NCBI GenBank assembly: GCA_934086185.1
Contig: CAKOHW010000001.1
Coordinates: 169,688 to 233,687 of the forward strand
From: an uncultured Bacilli bacterium
GTDB taxonomy: Bacteria; Bacillota_I; Bacilli_A; RF39; UBA660
Length of the DNA stretch: 64,000 bases
Reading direction: 5' to 3'
Shown here: piece after piece, positions 8,876 through 17,682 of the stretch
How positions within the stretch are numbered: the first letter of the stretch is position 1
How the letters are laid out: each line of letters opens with the position of its first letter
Notes under the pieces: generated by a model
Told to the model about the DNA's origin: nothing
Databases searched by the model: none
Seen by the model: only the letters and a program-made list of their open reading frames with translations
Translations under genes and position numbers: made by a program

Positions 8876-9548
8876 CTATTATTACCACACTTCCACTTTT
8901 TATTTTACTCTTTAATAGTTTATATATTTCTTCTGCTACATAATTTTTATCAAGTAGTTTTTTTTGATTTATTCTTTTTAATTCATTGTTTAAATAGTCT
9001 GGATTCATATTAATAACACTACTCGTATTAATCCATCCAGGGCATACAGAATATAATCTTACATCTTTATAGTATAGAGCTAAATTACTTGTTAAATTAT
9101 TTATGGCAGATTTACTAGCACAATAATCTAAACTTATTGGATTATATGTATCTATTCCATCTCTACTGCTTATATTAATTATAACTTTTGCATGTGTAGC
9201 ATATTTACACATTAAAAATGTCCCTCCAATATTGGTTCTTATTACATTTATAAATTCATCATAGCTTTTTTCTTCTATATAGTTATCGCAACAAATCGAT
9301 GCATTATTTACTAAAATTTCTACATCATAATTATTAAATATATCTTTTATGTCTTCTTCATTTGTTATGTCTATTTTTTTTATAATACTTTCTACTTTAT
9401 AATTTGTTTTTATATATTCATTTAGTTTTTCTGCTTTTTCTTTATTAGTATTATAACCTATTATTATATTATGATTATGTTTTGCAAATTCTAAAACTAG
9501 AGATTCTCCTAATCCTTGTGAGCCTCCTGTTATTAAAGTATATTTCAT
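8862..9548 (-). CDS. Short-chain dehydrogenase/reductase
   Basis: A 228-residue classical SDR of FabG-like size. It has the nucleotide-binding TGGSQGLG at residue 7, the structural NNAS near 84, and the catalytic Ser plus YCASK (YxxxK) near 145, followed by VCPGWINT. The substrate cannot be predicted. It has an AAAGGAAT ribosome binding site and overlaps the next gene. The NNAS and YxxxK motifs are intact, so it should be active with NAD(P)H. Confidence 0.9.
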   Translation of the reverse strand: MKYTLITGGSQGLGESLVLEFAKHNHNIIIGYNTNKEKAEKLNEYIKTNYKVESIIKKIDITNEEDIKDIFNNYDVEILVNNASICCDNYIEEKSYDEFINVIRTNIGGTFLMCKYATHAKVIINISSRDGIDTYNPISLDYCASKSAINNLTSNLALYYKDVRLYSVCPGWINTSSVINMNPDYLNNELKRINQKKLLDKNYVAEEIYKLLKSKIKSGSVVIIDEKK

Positions 9549-9589
9549 ATTTTATTCCTTTCAGTAAGTACATATTAATAATAAACTTT

Positions 9590-9616
9590 AAAAAAAGACA
9601 AGTCAATTAACTTATC
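9590..9616 (-). terminator. Rho-independent terminator after tmk
   Basis: GACAAGT/ACTTATC arms at 9597-9603 and 9610-9616 follow the tmk stop, with seven T on the minus strand. Confidence 0.75.
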
Positions 9617-9618
9617 TA

Positions 9619-10302
9619 TTATTTACATAATTTTTGTTTTACTAAGTTGTAAACATCTTCATTTATTTCTTCTATTGTACGTATTTTTTCATCTTTTACA
9701 CAATGAATTATATTATAATTATATTTCTCTGCCATTAAGGAATAAGTTGCTTCAGCATTCTTTAAATGTTCTACATCTTTTTCTGCTCCATCTGCAGCTT
9801 CTTTTCTATTATTTCTTAATTTAATTGTATATTGATAAGGCATATATAAAAATAATACTATATCTGGTTTTGGAAGTTCTAAAAGATTATATTCTAATTC
9901 TTCTAACCAATTCATCATTTCTATTTTTTTCTCTTTGTCCTTTATTTTTGCTGCCTGATGTCCCATATTACTTTCTACATATCTATCAAGTATGACATTT
10001 ATACCATTATCTAACATATTTTTTATTGTCTCTATATTATATAGTCTATCTGCAGCATAATATAATGCTGCTACTTTTGGAGGAATATTAGTAGTACCTT
10101 CCTCAAAAATACATTTCCCCATTTCTGGTTTTCCTAATAAATCTGCTCCTATAATTCTTCCTGTCGGAGTATGATACATTGGAAATGATCGTTCTTCTAT
10201 TTTGATGTTATCTTTTTTTAATTTTTCCATTAAAAGTTTGGCTTGTGTTTCTTTGCCACTACAATCAGTTCCTTCAATTACTATTAACTTTCCTTTTGTC
10301 AT
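9619..10302 (-). CDS. tmk: Thymidylate kinase
   Basis: A 227-residue dTMP kinase that makes dTDP for DNA synthesis. The P-loop EGTDCSGKETQ lies at residue 9, the DR(Y/H) motif appears as LDRYVESNMGHQAAK near 112, and a lid-like RNNRKEAADGAEKD follows near 162. The sequence is more like the variant found in some Firmicutes and eukaryotes than the usual E. coli form. It lies 10 bp after the GDPD gene with a GGAGGAT site, so the two are one transcript. Confidence 0.92.
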   Translation of the reverse strand: MTKGKLIVIEGTDCSGKETQAKLLMEKLKKDNIKIEERSFPMYHTPTGRIIGADLLGKPEMGKCIFEEGTTNIPPKVAALYYAADRLYNIETIKNMLDNGINVILDRYVESNMGHQAAKIKDKEKKIEMMNWLEELEYNLLELPKPDIVLFLYMPYQYTIKLRNNRKEAADGAEKDVEHLKNAEATYSLMAEKYNYNIIHCVKDEKIRTIEEINEDVYNLVKQKLCK

Positions 10303-10312
10303 AAATCCTCCA

Positions 10313-10984
10313 TTATTTAAATACTTCTTCTATATTATCAATAACTAAATTATTAAATGTTTTTATGTATGTTTCTACTTCTTTTCTGTTATCTAGTGTA
10401 TATCCTATTAGATAATATTTTTGTTTTAACATATTTGCTTCTACTTTAGATATAGTATTATATTTTATATTAAAAAAATCTACATCTAAATCTTGTTCTA
10501 TATATTTTCTATTCTTTTTTACTCCTATTAATAATCCTGTAATAAAACCTTTTTTCTTAAAAAATTTTACAATATCTATATTAAAACTTTGTATTGCTAC
10601 AGAACCATTATATTTTTTTAATAATTCTATTAATTTTGTTCTTATTATTTTATTGTCTTCTTTTATTTCAATAATTATCGGAACATGTCCATTAATACTT
10701 GTAAGTACTTCGCTTAAAGTGGGAATATGAAATTGAGATATATACTCTAAATCATTTAATGTAATAGTATTTAATGTATCTTTTAAATTGTTAAGTCTAC
10801 TTGCATCTTCATCGTGATAAACAATTATTTCATTATCTAAAGTTGTACGAACGTCTATTTCAACTATCAAATTATTTTTAGACGCATACATAATGGATTC
10901 TAAAGTATTTTCATATATCGTTATGTTATTATATATACCTCTATGAGCAATAATTGAATGATTTAAAAAGTCACATCTTCCCAT
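10313..10984 (-). CDS. Glycerophosphodiester phosphodiesterase
   Basis: A 223-residue GDPD-family protein. It has the catalytic pair HRG (residue 14) and HDED (near 57), with ENT and EIDVRTT between them as metal ligands, and IIIEIKED near 100. It hydrolyses deacylated phospholipids to glycerol 3-phosphate and an alcohol. There is no signal peptide, so it should be cytoplasmic. The start is preceded by AAGGTGA. Confidence 0.9.
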   Translation of the reverse strand: MGRCDFLNHSIIAHRGIYNNITIYENTLESIMYASKNNLIVEIDVRTTLDNEIIVYHDEDASRLNNLKDTLNTITLNDLEYISQFHIPTLSEVLTSINGHVPIIIEIKEDNKIIRTKLIELLKKYNGSVAIQSFNIDIVKFFKKKGFITGLLIGVKKNRKYIEQDLDVDFFNIKYNTISKVEANMLKQKYYLIGYTLDNRKEVETYIKTFNNLVIDNIEEVFK

Positions 10985-11022
10985 AGTCTCACCTTACACT
11001 AATTTTAGCATAAAATCTCATT

Positions 11023-11049
11023 AAAAAAAAGTATTATATATAAATACTT
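11023..11049 (-). terminator. Rho-independent terminator after trmB
   Basis: AAGTATT/AATACTT arms (11029-11035 and 11043-11049) follow the trmB stop by three bases; eight T follow on the minus strand. Confidence 0.7.
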
Positions 11050-11052
11050 CCT

Positions 11053-11691
11053 TTAATCTTTAAAAGATGCTTCTAAATAAAATATTGGTCTTTTTTCTTT
11101 GTAGTATTGTTTTTCAAAATCTGTCATTATATTTTCTATTTTTCTTTCATCGTTATGTAAATCTAAACTTACTTTATCAAATGTATACCAGTATTCACTT
11201 AATGATTCTAATGCTGATGCAAACAAAATTTTATTATCTGTTTTTAAAATTATATGTTTATTTTTTTTGAATATTCTATCATAAAGTTTTAGATAATTTA
11301 TAGATGAAAATCTTTTCTTTTCATCTTGTTTTTTTGGCCATGGTTCAGAAAATGTTAAATATATTGTGTCAATTTCTTTACCAAAGATGTTAATTATTTC
11401 GTTAGCATCTGCACATATCATTTTTAGATTTTTTAGATTTTTATTGCCTATATTATTTATTGCTGTTGCAGTTTGATTTACATCTAATTCTAAACCTATA
11501 TAATTTATATTTGGATGGGAAACAGCCATATCAATGATGAAAGAACCTCTTCCCATTCCTAACTCTAAACAAATTTTATTGTTGTTTCCAAATAAATCTT
11601 TCCATTTATTTTTATAATTATTTGGATTTTTAACTAAGTATGAACTACTACTAACTATTTTATCTGCATTTTTTACTGTATTATATCTCAT
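11053..11691 (-). CDS. trmB: tRNA (guanine-N7-)-methyltransferase
   Basis: A TrmB-family SAM-dependent enzyme that makes m7G46 in tRNA. The SAM-binding ELGMGRGSF is present, as are IGLELD and the substrate motif SEPWPKKQDEKKRF. I place the start at the ATG at 11691 (212 residues) because it has an AAGGGATT site at good spacing and gives the usual MR-type N-terminus. An in-frame ATG at 11721 has no ribosome binding site. Confidence 0.93.
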   Translation of the reverse strand: MRYNTVKNADKIVSSSSYLVKNPNNYKNKWKDLFGNNNKICLELGMGRGSFIIDMAVSHPNINYIGLELDVNQTATAINNIGNKNLKNLKMICADANEIINIFGKEIDTIYLTFSEPWPKKQDEKKRFSSINYLKLYDRIFKKNKHIILKTDNKILFASALESLSEYWYTFDKVSLDLHNDERKIENIMTDFEKQYYKEKRPIFYLEASFKD

Positions 11692-11753
11692 ATTAATAAT
11701 CCCTTCATATAACAAATTCATTTTACTAAATATTTAAATATATGTCTATATAG

Positions 11754-11779
11754 AAAAATATCATCTTAATGATGATATT
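11754..11779 (-). terminator. Rho-independent terminator after rpmA
   Basis: AATATCATC/GATGATATT arms (11757-11765 and 11771-11779) follow the rpmA stop by two bases; the T-run is short. Confidence 0.75.
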
Positions 11780-11781
11780 AA

Positions 11782-12072
11782 TTATGCTTCATAAACACTA
11801 ACTTTTTTCTTATCTCTTCCGCATCTTTCATATCTAACTACACCAGTTACTAATGCGAATAATGTATGATCTTTACCCATTCCAACGTTTTTACCTGGAT
11901 AAATTTTTGTTCCTCTTTGTCTATATATTATAGAACCAGCATGAATAGTTTGTCCGTCACTAGCTTTTGCACCTAGTCTTCTACCTTCACTATCACGTCC
12001 ATTATGAGTTGAACCTTGTGCTTTAACATGAGCAAAACGTTGAATGTTTAAACTTAAAAATAACATTTTCAT
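11782..12072 (-). CDS. rpmA: 50S ribosomal protein L27 with cleavable N-terminus
   Basis: A 96-residue L27 with the conserved GSTHNGRDSEGRRLGAK block. It carries an N-terminal extension with NIQRF before AHVKAQG, which corresponds to the LQFF-type site cut by the Prp protease in Firmicutes to expose the peptidyl-transferase-proximal tail. The protease gene is immediately upstream and overlaps it by 4 bp, which supports this reading. The cleavage-site residue before Phe is Arg here instead of Phe, a mild deviation. Confidence 0.96.
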   Translation of the reverse strand: MKMLFLSLNIQRFAHVKAQGSTHNGRDSEGRRLGAKASDGQTIHAGSIIYRQRGTKIYPGKNVGMGKDHTLFALVTGVVRYERCGRDKKKVSVYEA

Positions 12073-12365
12073 TCCTCACTCTCAATTTTTATATTTTTAC
12101 TATAATTAGATTCTAAATCTTTAAAAAGTTCCATCATTGTATTTAGTATAATATCAACAATTTCATTTTCATTGATTTTCTCTATTCTTATTATTTTTCC
12201 ATCATCTTCATAAGTACATGAATTTGAATCGATATTCATAATACAATTTATTATTGTTGTCACAATACTGCTTACGCTTGCGCACACAATATCTTTTCCA
12301 TAATCATCATAATTAGCATGACCACTTATTTCTATTGTATTATTATGCTTTTTAACACTAATCAT
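12069..12365 (-). CDS. prp: Ribosomal-processing cysteine protease Prp
   Basis: A Prp (YsxB/DUF464) protein of 98 residues. The catalytic His lies in SGHANYDDYGKDIVC and the catalytic Cys in VCASVSS. It removes the N-terminal extension of L27. The start is best placed at the ATG at 12365, one base after the rplU stop; an upstream TTG at 12374 lies inside rplU. The order rplU-prp-rpmA is the standard one. Confidence 0.93.
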   Translation of the reverse strand: MISVKKHNNTIEISGHANYDDYGKDIVCASVSSIVTTIINCIMNIDSNSCTYEDDGKIIRIEKINENEIVDIILNTMMELFKDLESNYSKNIKIESEE

Positions 12366-12366
12366 A

Positions 12367-12666
12367 TTAACCAACTATTTTCTTAACTACTAATTTAGTA
12401 TATGGTTGTCTATGACCTTGAGTTTTACGATATTTTTTCTTTGGATGGAATTTAAATACTAAAACTTTTTTAGCTTTTCCATTCTTTTCTGCAGTACAAA
12501 CAACTTTTGCACCTTTAACATTTGGAGTACCAACTGTTTCTCCAACCATTAATACATCAGTAAATTCAACATCTTTTCCTGCTTCAACGTCTAATTTTTC
12601 AACATAAATAACGTCTCCTTCAGTAACGTAATATTGTTTACCACCTGTAACAAATATAGCTTTCAT
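12367..12666 (-). CDS. rplU: 50S ribosomal protein L21
   Basis: A 99-residue L21 with the signature N-terminus FVTGGKQYYV and the C-terminal FKFHPKKKYRKTQGHRQPYT. It binds 23S rRNA domain I. It is first in the rplU-prp-rpmA operon and has a GGAGGT site. The untranslated leader of about 100 nt matches the position of the known L21 leader. Confidence 0.98.
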   Translation of the reverse strand: MKAIFVTGGKQYYVTEGDVIYVEKLDVEAGKDVEFTDVLMVGETVGTPNVKGAKVVCTAEKNGKAKKVLVFKFHPKKKYRKTQGHRQPYTKLVVKKIVG

Positions 12667-12768
12667 ATTCTTTTTAACCTCCTTATAATATTTTTTGAAG
12701 ACACGCTCTTAAGGTGGACATAAATCTCTTAAACCTTTTCAATGCGGTTTATAAGAACACTTACAAAC
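12667..12768 (-). ncRNA. L21 ribosomal protein leader (putative)
   Basis: About 100 nt of untranslated RNA lies between the promoter at 12775-12803 and rplU. Bacillota carry a structured L21 leader in exactly this place. I see short complementary segments around 12735-12762 but have not modelled the fold, so the assignment rests on position and length. Confidence 0.55.
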
Positions 12769-12774
12769 ATAAGT

Positions 12775-12803
12775 ATCTTATCAAATTAAAGAACTTGTGT
12801 CAA
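12775..12803 (-). promoter_or_regulatory. Sigma-A-type promoter of rplU operon
   Basis: Consensus TTGACA (12798-12803), a 17-bp spacer and TAAGAT (12775-12780) on the minus strand. It starts 10 bp after the spoIVFB stop, so the ribosomal genes do not depend on sporulation transcription. Confidence 0.85.
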
Positions 12804-12812
12804 ACATTATTT

Positions 12813-13556
12813 CTATGAAATGTTAAATTTTTTCTTTAAAACTTTTTTTTCATTAATACCATTGATATAGTTTAATTTATTTTTATATAAGTTATTTAAT
12901 TTATCTATACTTTTTATGCCTCTTAAATCCAAATTATATATTACTCTTTCTATATAAAATTTATTGATAATATACTTTATTTCTTTTATGTAGTTTATTA
13001 AACTTGTTATCATAAATGATATTATTAGGTAATTATTTATTTTATTTTTATATAGAAATAATAAAAATATTATCATACTTATTATATTAATTATAAAACT
13101 GAAAATAATACTTTTTTTATACGGCAAAAATATTTCTATAATACTATTTAGAAATTTATAGCCATCTAATGGGTAAATTGGTATTAAATTAAATATTATT
13201 ATGTATAAGTTATATTTTATAAATAAATTGTAAATATAATAATTTAGTATATTAAAGTTATATAATAATCTTATTATAATTAGTAATAATAATTGGGCTA
13301 GTATTCCACCTAAACTTATAAACATTTGTTTTTTAGAATTTGTATTTATTAATATATTACTTTTTATCATACCTCCATATGGATATATGTCAATTTTATA
13401 TACTTTTATTTTATATAATTTCATTATAATAAAGTGTCCTAGTTCATGTATTATTAGAATTGTGTATATTACTATAATATTTTTATAATAACCGGCTAAA
13501 ATTGATAATAAAAAAAATAAATAAGTTAATATATTTATTTTAAATAAATTTTTCAT
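12813..13556 (-). CDS. spoIVFB: Site-2 protease SpoIVFB-like (pro-sigma-K processing)
   Basis: A 247-residue M50 intramembrane metalloprotease with several transmembrane segments. The zinc motif is HELGH near residue 38 and the third ligand motif appears as PIYPLDGYK near 127. In Bacillus SpoIVFB cleaves pro-sigma-K in the mother cell. The preceding overlapping gene encodes a SpoIVFA-like inhibitor and the following operon is rplU-prp-rpmA, the same order as in Bacillus, which supports the assignment. Confidence 0.88.
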   Translation of the reverse strand: MKNLFKINILTYLFFLLSILAGYYKNIIVIYTILIIHELGHFIIMKLYKIKVYKIDIYPYGGMIKSNILINTNSKKQMFISLGGILAQLLLLIIIRLLYNFNILNYYIYNLFIKYNLYIIIFNLIPIYPLDGYKFLNSIIEIFLPYKKSIIFSFIINIISMIIFLLFLYKNKINNYLIISFMITSLINYIKEIKYIINKFYIERVIYNLDLRGIKSIDKLNNLYKNKLNYINGINEKKVLKKKFNIS

Positions 13557-14073
13557 AATCTAAGTATTCTCCATCTTTTACGAATGTTAAATATATATAA
13601 TCATCTTTACTTGATCCTATTATTTTATCTTTTTCTATGTAATCATATAAAGATACACTTAGATTTACTATATTTGAGTACCAATAATCTATTCCATCTG
13701 TTCCTTGTATAATTACAGTACTTCCTAATTTTTCTTTTTCTCCTATATAAACAACTATTCCGCCATTTAAAGCGTTAATGTTATAGTTCTTACCAACATT
13801 TAAAGAAACCCCATTTTGGTATTTTTCTTTATCTTTATACACCAAACCTTCTTTCATAACTAATTGTTCTTCATATATGTCAAATGGTAAATATTTATCT
13901 ATATATTTTTTATATATTTTATTAAAAAATGAAAAATTTATGTTATTGTTATAAATATTATTTTTAAACCATAATAAATTATTATCATTTTTACATATTA
14001 TTGAAATTGTTAAAAAAATTATTGCACATATTAAACATTTGCTAATAAATATTTTTATATAATTCTTAGACAT
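13540..14073 (-). CDS. spoIVFA: SpoIVFA-like regulator with degenerate M23 domain
   Basis: A 177-residue protein with one N-terminal transmembrane segment (residues 9-27) and an extracytoplasmic C-terminal M23-like fold (about residues 85-170), seen in GGIVVYIGEKEKLGSTVIIQG and YSNI. The HxxxD and HxH zinc ligands of active M23 peptidases are absent, as in Bacillus SpoIVFA, which holds SpoIVFB inactive until it is cut by SpoIVB or CtpB. It overlaps spoIVFB by 17 bp. The sequence is divergent, so part of the call rests on synteny. Confidence 0.8.
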   Translation of the reverse strand: MSKNYIKIFISKCLICAIIFLTISIICKNDNNLLWFKNNIYNNNINFSFFNKIYKKYIDKYLPFDIYEEQLVMKEGLVYKDKEKYQNGVSLNVGKNYNINALNGGIVVYIGEKEKLGSTVIIQGTDGIDYWYSNIVNLSVSLYDYIEKDKIIGSSKDDYIYLTFVKDGEYLDYEKFI

Positions 14074-14113
14074 ATAATCACCTATTTAAATATATGAAAA
14101 AAAGAAAAAATTA

Positions 14114-14491
14114 TTATTTTGCTTCCAATAATTTTTTCTTTGCTGTTATTTCCATATTTAAGAAATATAATGTTTTTACTAATTCGAAATATTCAAGTTC
14201 ATTAAAATATTTCATATATTTGAATTCAATATTTTTTGCAACTCTATTTAATTCTTCTAACATTATATTACAATCACTTATTTCTGTAACATTACTTTTT
14301 AACATTAGCTTTATAGTTTTGGTTGCTCTTTTTATATCTTTTTTTATTTTTTTAGTTAAAATTTTTTTTATGTAATTATTATCTATTATTGTTAAAGTAT
14401 TTATATATTTGTTTCGTGGTTTAAATTTATAGCCATTTAATTCACTTATTTCATATGCTTTAAAAGTATTATTTACAACTAATGAAATCAT
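14114..14491 (-). CDS. Uncharacterised helical protein downstream of trmD
   Basis: A 125-residue Lys- and Asn-rich protein with no signal peptide or membrane segment and a mostly helical pattern. No family recognised. Its ATG overlaps the trmD stop by 4 bp and has a GGGGGAT site, so it is cotranslated with rimM-trmD. It is followed after 40 bp by spoIVFA. Confidence 0.65.
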   Translation of the reverse strand: MISLVVNNTFKAYEISELNGYKFKPRNKYINTLTIIDNNYIKKILTKKIKKDIKRATKTIKLMLKSNVTEISDCNIMLEELNRVAKNIEFKYMKYFNELEYFELVKTLYFLNMEITAKKKLLEAK

Positions 14492-15156
14492 AAATCCCCC
14501 ATTATATCATTTCTTTTATTTTTTGTTTTTTCTATTTGTTTCTGTTTTCTCCATTCTTTTATTTTTTGATGATTGCCACTTAATAATATTTCTGGAACTA
14601 ATAATCCTCTAAAATTTGAAGGTTTTGTGTAAACCGGATAATCTAATAGGTTATTTTCAAAAGATTCACTCTCTAAACTTTCTTTATTAATAACACCATC
14701 TAAAAGTCTTACTATGCTATCTGTTATAGCCATTGCTGGTATTTCTCCACCAGTTAATATAAAATCCCCTATACTAATTTCTAAATCAACAATTGTTTTT
14801 ATTCTTTCATCAAAACCTTCATAGTGACCACAAAGTAATATTATGTGCTTATATTTTGTTAAATCCTTTGCTCTTTTTTCAGTATATTTTTCACCATCAG
14901 GTGTCATCATAATTACAATAGATTCTTCACTTTTTATACTTTCAATACAATCAAATATTGGTTGGCACATAAGTACCATACCTGCTCCACCACCATAAGG
15001 TGTATCATCTACTTGATTATTGTTGGATGTACTATAATCTCTAAAGTTAATTATTTCTATTTCAACTATATTTTTTTCTATTGCTCGTTTTATGATAGAT
15101 TCGTTTAAGAAACCATCAAACATATTTGGAAAAAGTGATAAAATACTTATTTTCAT
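14488..15156 (-). CDS. trmD: tRNA (guanine-N1-)-methyltransferase TrmD
   Basis: A 222-residue TrmD that makes m1G37 in tRNA and prevents frameshifting. It has ILSLFPNMF at the start, DDTPYGGGAGMV near residue 50, LCGHYEGFDERI near 108 and SIGDFILTGGE near 128, which form the SPOUT knot. The length is slightly below the usual 240 and the C-terminus is short. The start codon overlaps the rimM stop (ATGA). Confidence 0.97.
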   Translation of the reverse strand: MKISILSLFPNMFDGFLNESIIKRAIEKNIVEIEIINFRDYSTSNNNQVDDTPYGGGAGMVLMCQPIFDCIESIKSEESIVIMMTPDGEKYTEKRAKDLTKYKHIILLCGHYEGFDERIKTIVDLEISIGDFILTGGEIPAMAITDSIVRLLDGVINKESLESESFENNLLDYPVYTKPSNFRGLLVPEILLSGNHQKIKEWRKQKQIEKTKNKRNDIMGDL

Positions 15157-15635
15157 AATATTAATCCTTCTATGTTTTCAACAAATATCTTTTTATTTTC
15201 TATATCTACTTTTTTTATATATCTTTCATTAATAGGAATATAATAATTTTTGTTATATTCTATTTTTATAAGTGGGTTCATATCATTACTATAATCTGCT
15301 ACTATTCCATATACAGTATCGTTAAAAACTACATTTAATCCTATTAAATCACTTAGTAAAAACTCATTTTCTTTTAATTTTAATGAATCTCTTGAGACAT
15401 AAACTTTTTTGCCAACATAAATTAATACATCATTTATATTTTCTAAATCATCTATTGTTATCATATCAAATATCTTATGAAATCTATATGTTCTTATTGT
15501 ATGTTCTTCTTTATCTATTATTATTTTATTATTTGGTTTAAAAACCAACTCTTTTTTTTCAAAATCACTTTTTATTTTTAATTCACCTTTTATACCATGT
15601 GTACTAACTATTTTGCCTACATATACTAAATCCAT
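15153..15635 (-). CDS. rimM: 16S rRNA processing protein RimM
   Basis: A 160-residue RimM with the N-terminal VGKIVSTHGIKGELKI barrel segment and a C-terminal PRC-barrel with NPLIKIEYNKNYYIPI. It helps mature the 30S head and binds S19. The order rimM-trmD is standard; rpsP is not upstream here. The stop is TGA, overlapping trmD. Confidence 0.95.
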   Translation of the reverse strand: MDLVYVGKIVSTHGIKGELKIKSDFEKKELVFKPNNKIIIDKEEHTIRTYRFHKIFDMITIDDLENINDVLIYVGKKVYVSRDSLKLKENEFLLSDLIGLNVVFNDTVYGIVADYSNDMNPLIKIEYNKNYYIPINERYIKKVDIENKKIFVENIEGLIL

Positions 15636-15713
15636 TACACCACATCCTTTAAATATTATATCATATTTTTTTACTAACTTATAATAAGTTAATTTGATTA
15701 ATATTTAATTGAG

Positions 15714-15914
15714 TTATTTTTTTATTTTAAAAGTAGGCATACCAAGTAATTTTAATTCTTTATTAATATCAATGTCAAATAGATTTTCTAAGATTTGTTT
15801 CATGTAATTAATACCACATTTTTTAATAAATATGTTTTTAAAAGTAATATCCGACTTTATATCAAATATTATATTGTTATTATTCAAAATTTTTTCTATA
15901 TTATATTTATTCAT
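15714..15914 (-). pseudogene. Possible N-terminal remnant of a PD-(D/E)XK (Rpn-type) nuclease
   Basis: A 66-residue ORF whose middle (KSDITFKNIF, then a helix ending ENLFDIDINKEL) resembles the N-terminus of Rpn/PDDEXK nuclease-family transposases. The catalytic core that should follow is missing, so it is either a truncated remnant or an unrelated small protein. It has a good GGAGG site at the ATG at 15914. It lies after the secretion operon and its terminator. Confidence 0.35.
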
Positions 15915-15971
15915 TAACATAACCTCCTATAATATATATTATCTTTTTTTCTGCTTTTCCTTTTTTTAAAT

Positions 15972-15994
15972 AAAAAAATATGTTATTAAAACAT
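15972..15994 (-). terminator. Terminator at the end of the Tad-like operon
   Basis: ATGTT/AACAT arms (15980-15984 and 15990-15994) enclose the TadC-like stop codon and are followed by seven T on the minus strand. The stem is short, so strength is uncertain. Confidence 0.5.
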
Positions 15995-16768
15995 ATTCAT
16001 TATTGAAATTACTAATAAAATCATTACGCCTACACCAGTACATACTAACATAACCATCGTTTTATTTTCCATCTTTTCAAGTCTATTTTTGTATCTGGTT
16101 TCCCTAGCTTTTTGTTGTAAACTTGATATTGATCTTGAAAATTGTAATAATTGTTCTTGTTTTCTTTCTTGGCTTCCTAGACCTAATCTATATAATAAAC
16201 GCATCATTCTCATTGAATCTCTAACAGGATAATCTTTTGCAAAATCCATATATGGTGCAATAGATGAATCACCAGCATTTATTTTTTGAAGTAATTCTTT
16301 TAGACCTTCTTGGAATATTTTTGGTGCATCTGGTAAAGATTTTCCTATTGCAACTGGTACAGTATAGTGTTGAATAAGAATTTCTAAACTTTTTAGATAA
16401 TAAGGAAGTTGAGCATCTATCTCATGTAAATGTGCTTTATAATAATTTTTTAATTTTATATAGCCATATTTAAATACTCCAAATCCACCTACAATTGCTA
16501 CAATAATTTTTGTATAGTCTAAATCATTTATGAAGAAAAATATTATTAGTACTATCGCTACCGCACCATTTCTTAATCTATTCGTAAATAACATATCAGA
16601 ATCTATGCCATCACCATATCTTGCTTTAAGTAAAAACTCATAGTCACTTTCTTTTAAAGTTTTAAAGTATTCTTTATTATCTTTAATAAATTTATTTAAA
16701 CTTATACTCCCGTTGGCTTGTAGAGCAATGAATATAAGAATAATAATTATTACTGCCTCAATAAACAT
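15986..16768 (-). CDS. TadC-like type II secretion F-domain membrane protein
   Basis: A 260-residue inner-membrane platform protein. It has an N-terminal hydrophobic segment, two more around residues 72-105, a cytoplasmic helical T2SSF region (about 115-225) with LLYRLGLGSQERKQEQLLQFSRSI, and a C-terminal membrane segment. TadB/TadC pairs assemble the Flp/Tad pilus from the motor ATPase. It starts one base after the preceding gene stop with a GGGGGT site and is the last machine gene of the operon. The assignment to C and not B is by order. Confidence 0.75.
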   Translation of the reverse strand: MFIEAVIIIILIFIALQANGSISLNKFIKDNKEYFKTLKESDYEFLLKARYGDGIDSDMLFTNRLRNGAVAIVLIIFFFINDLDYTKIIVAIVGGFGVFKYGYIKLKNYYKAHLHEIDAQLPYYLKSLEILIQHYTVPVAIGKSLPDAPKIFQEGLKELLQKINAGDSSIAPYMDFAKDYPVRDSMRMMRLLYRLGLGSQERKQEQLLQFSRSISSLQQKARETRYKNRLEKMENKTMVMLVCTGVGVMILLVISIMNMF

Positions 16769-16769
16769 A

Positions 16770-17666
16770 TTACTCTACCCCCGTATCTTCATTATAAAAT
16801 TTTATACCTTTAAGTAGGAAAAATGAATTTAAAATTATTATTAAATGTAATATTAATAATACATACCATTCATTAAGCATTTCAATATAGTTTGTTACGC
16901 CAAGTAAGAATTGAATTAACATAACTAATAAATATAAAGCTAAACCAAAAGTTAAAAACTTTGTGTAAAATGTTTTTCTGTCCATTTTATCTCTATATAC
17001 ACCTTCAACTAGTGCATCTATGTCTAACATCATATTTTCTAATGCTTCCCCGGAATCTTTTGCGCCTTCGTTAGTGATTTGTAAAAATAATTGATGCATA
17101 TTTTTTACCATATAATAAGGATATTTTTTATTGAACCATATTATACTTTCATCTATTGTTCCATTTTTATATGACATATCAATCATATGTTTAACATCAG
17201 TTAATACTGGATCTTCTAATATTCCACTTTCTACAACACCTTCTAATGATTTTACAAAAGATTGTGTTGTATTAAATTCCATAATTACATTTGTACAATA
17301 TGTTTGAATACATTCAAATATAAATTCACTATAAATTCTTTTGTATTTTAATACTGTTAAATATGGTATAAATGATGTTGCAAGTAATCCATAAACGATA
17401 GCCCAACTTATACTTCTAAAATAAAGAAATGCTATACCTCCACCACCTAATGCAAATAAAATAAATTGAAAAGCATATTGTTTTGCATCAAATGATTGTC
17501 CCATTTCTTTTGCTTTATTTTTTACATCTTCATAATTATAAGGCATGACTTTTGACAAAATTTTATCAAAAATACTTTTTACAGATCCATACACAGTATC
17601 ATTCTTGCCAAATCTTGATATTAATACAAAAATTGTAATTAAAATAATAATTATTATTTCAATCAT
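16770..17666 (-). CDS. TadB-like type II secretion F-domain membrane protein
   Basis: A 298-residue protein with an N-terminal membrane segment, a central hydrophobic pair near residues 70-105, a cytoplasmic T2SSF domain containing SYKNGTIDESIIWFNKKYPYY and EGAKDSGEALENMMLDID, and two C-terminal membrane segments. This is the TadB topology. It lies 16 bp after the ATPase gene with a GAGGTGA site. Together with the next gene it should form the membrane platform of a Tad-like machine. Confidence 0.75.
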   Translation of the reverse strand: MIEIIIIILITIFVLISRFGKNDTVYGSVKSIFDKILSKVMPYNYEDVKNKAKEMGQSFDAKQYAFQFILFALGGGGIAFLYFRSISWAIVYGLLATSFIPYLTVLKYKRIYSEFIFECIQTYCTNVIMEFNTTQSFVKSLEGVVESGILEDPVLTDVKHMIDMSYKNGTIDESIIWFNKKYPYYMVKNMHQLFLQITNEGAKDSGEALENMMLDIDALVEGVYRDKMDRKTFYTKFLTFGLALYLLVMLIQFLLGVTNYIEMLNEWYVLLILHLIIILNSFFLLKGIKFYNEDTGVE

Positions 17667-17682
17667 TATTTCACCTCACTTA

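Noticed and set aside
13540..14073. M23 peptidase activity for the SpoIVFA-like protein.
   Set aside because: The zinc-binding HxxxD and HxH residues are missing, as in known SpoIVFA proteins, so it is regulatory.
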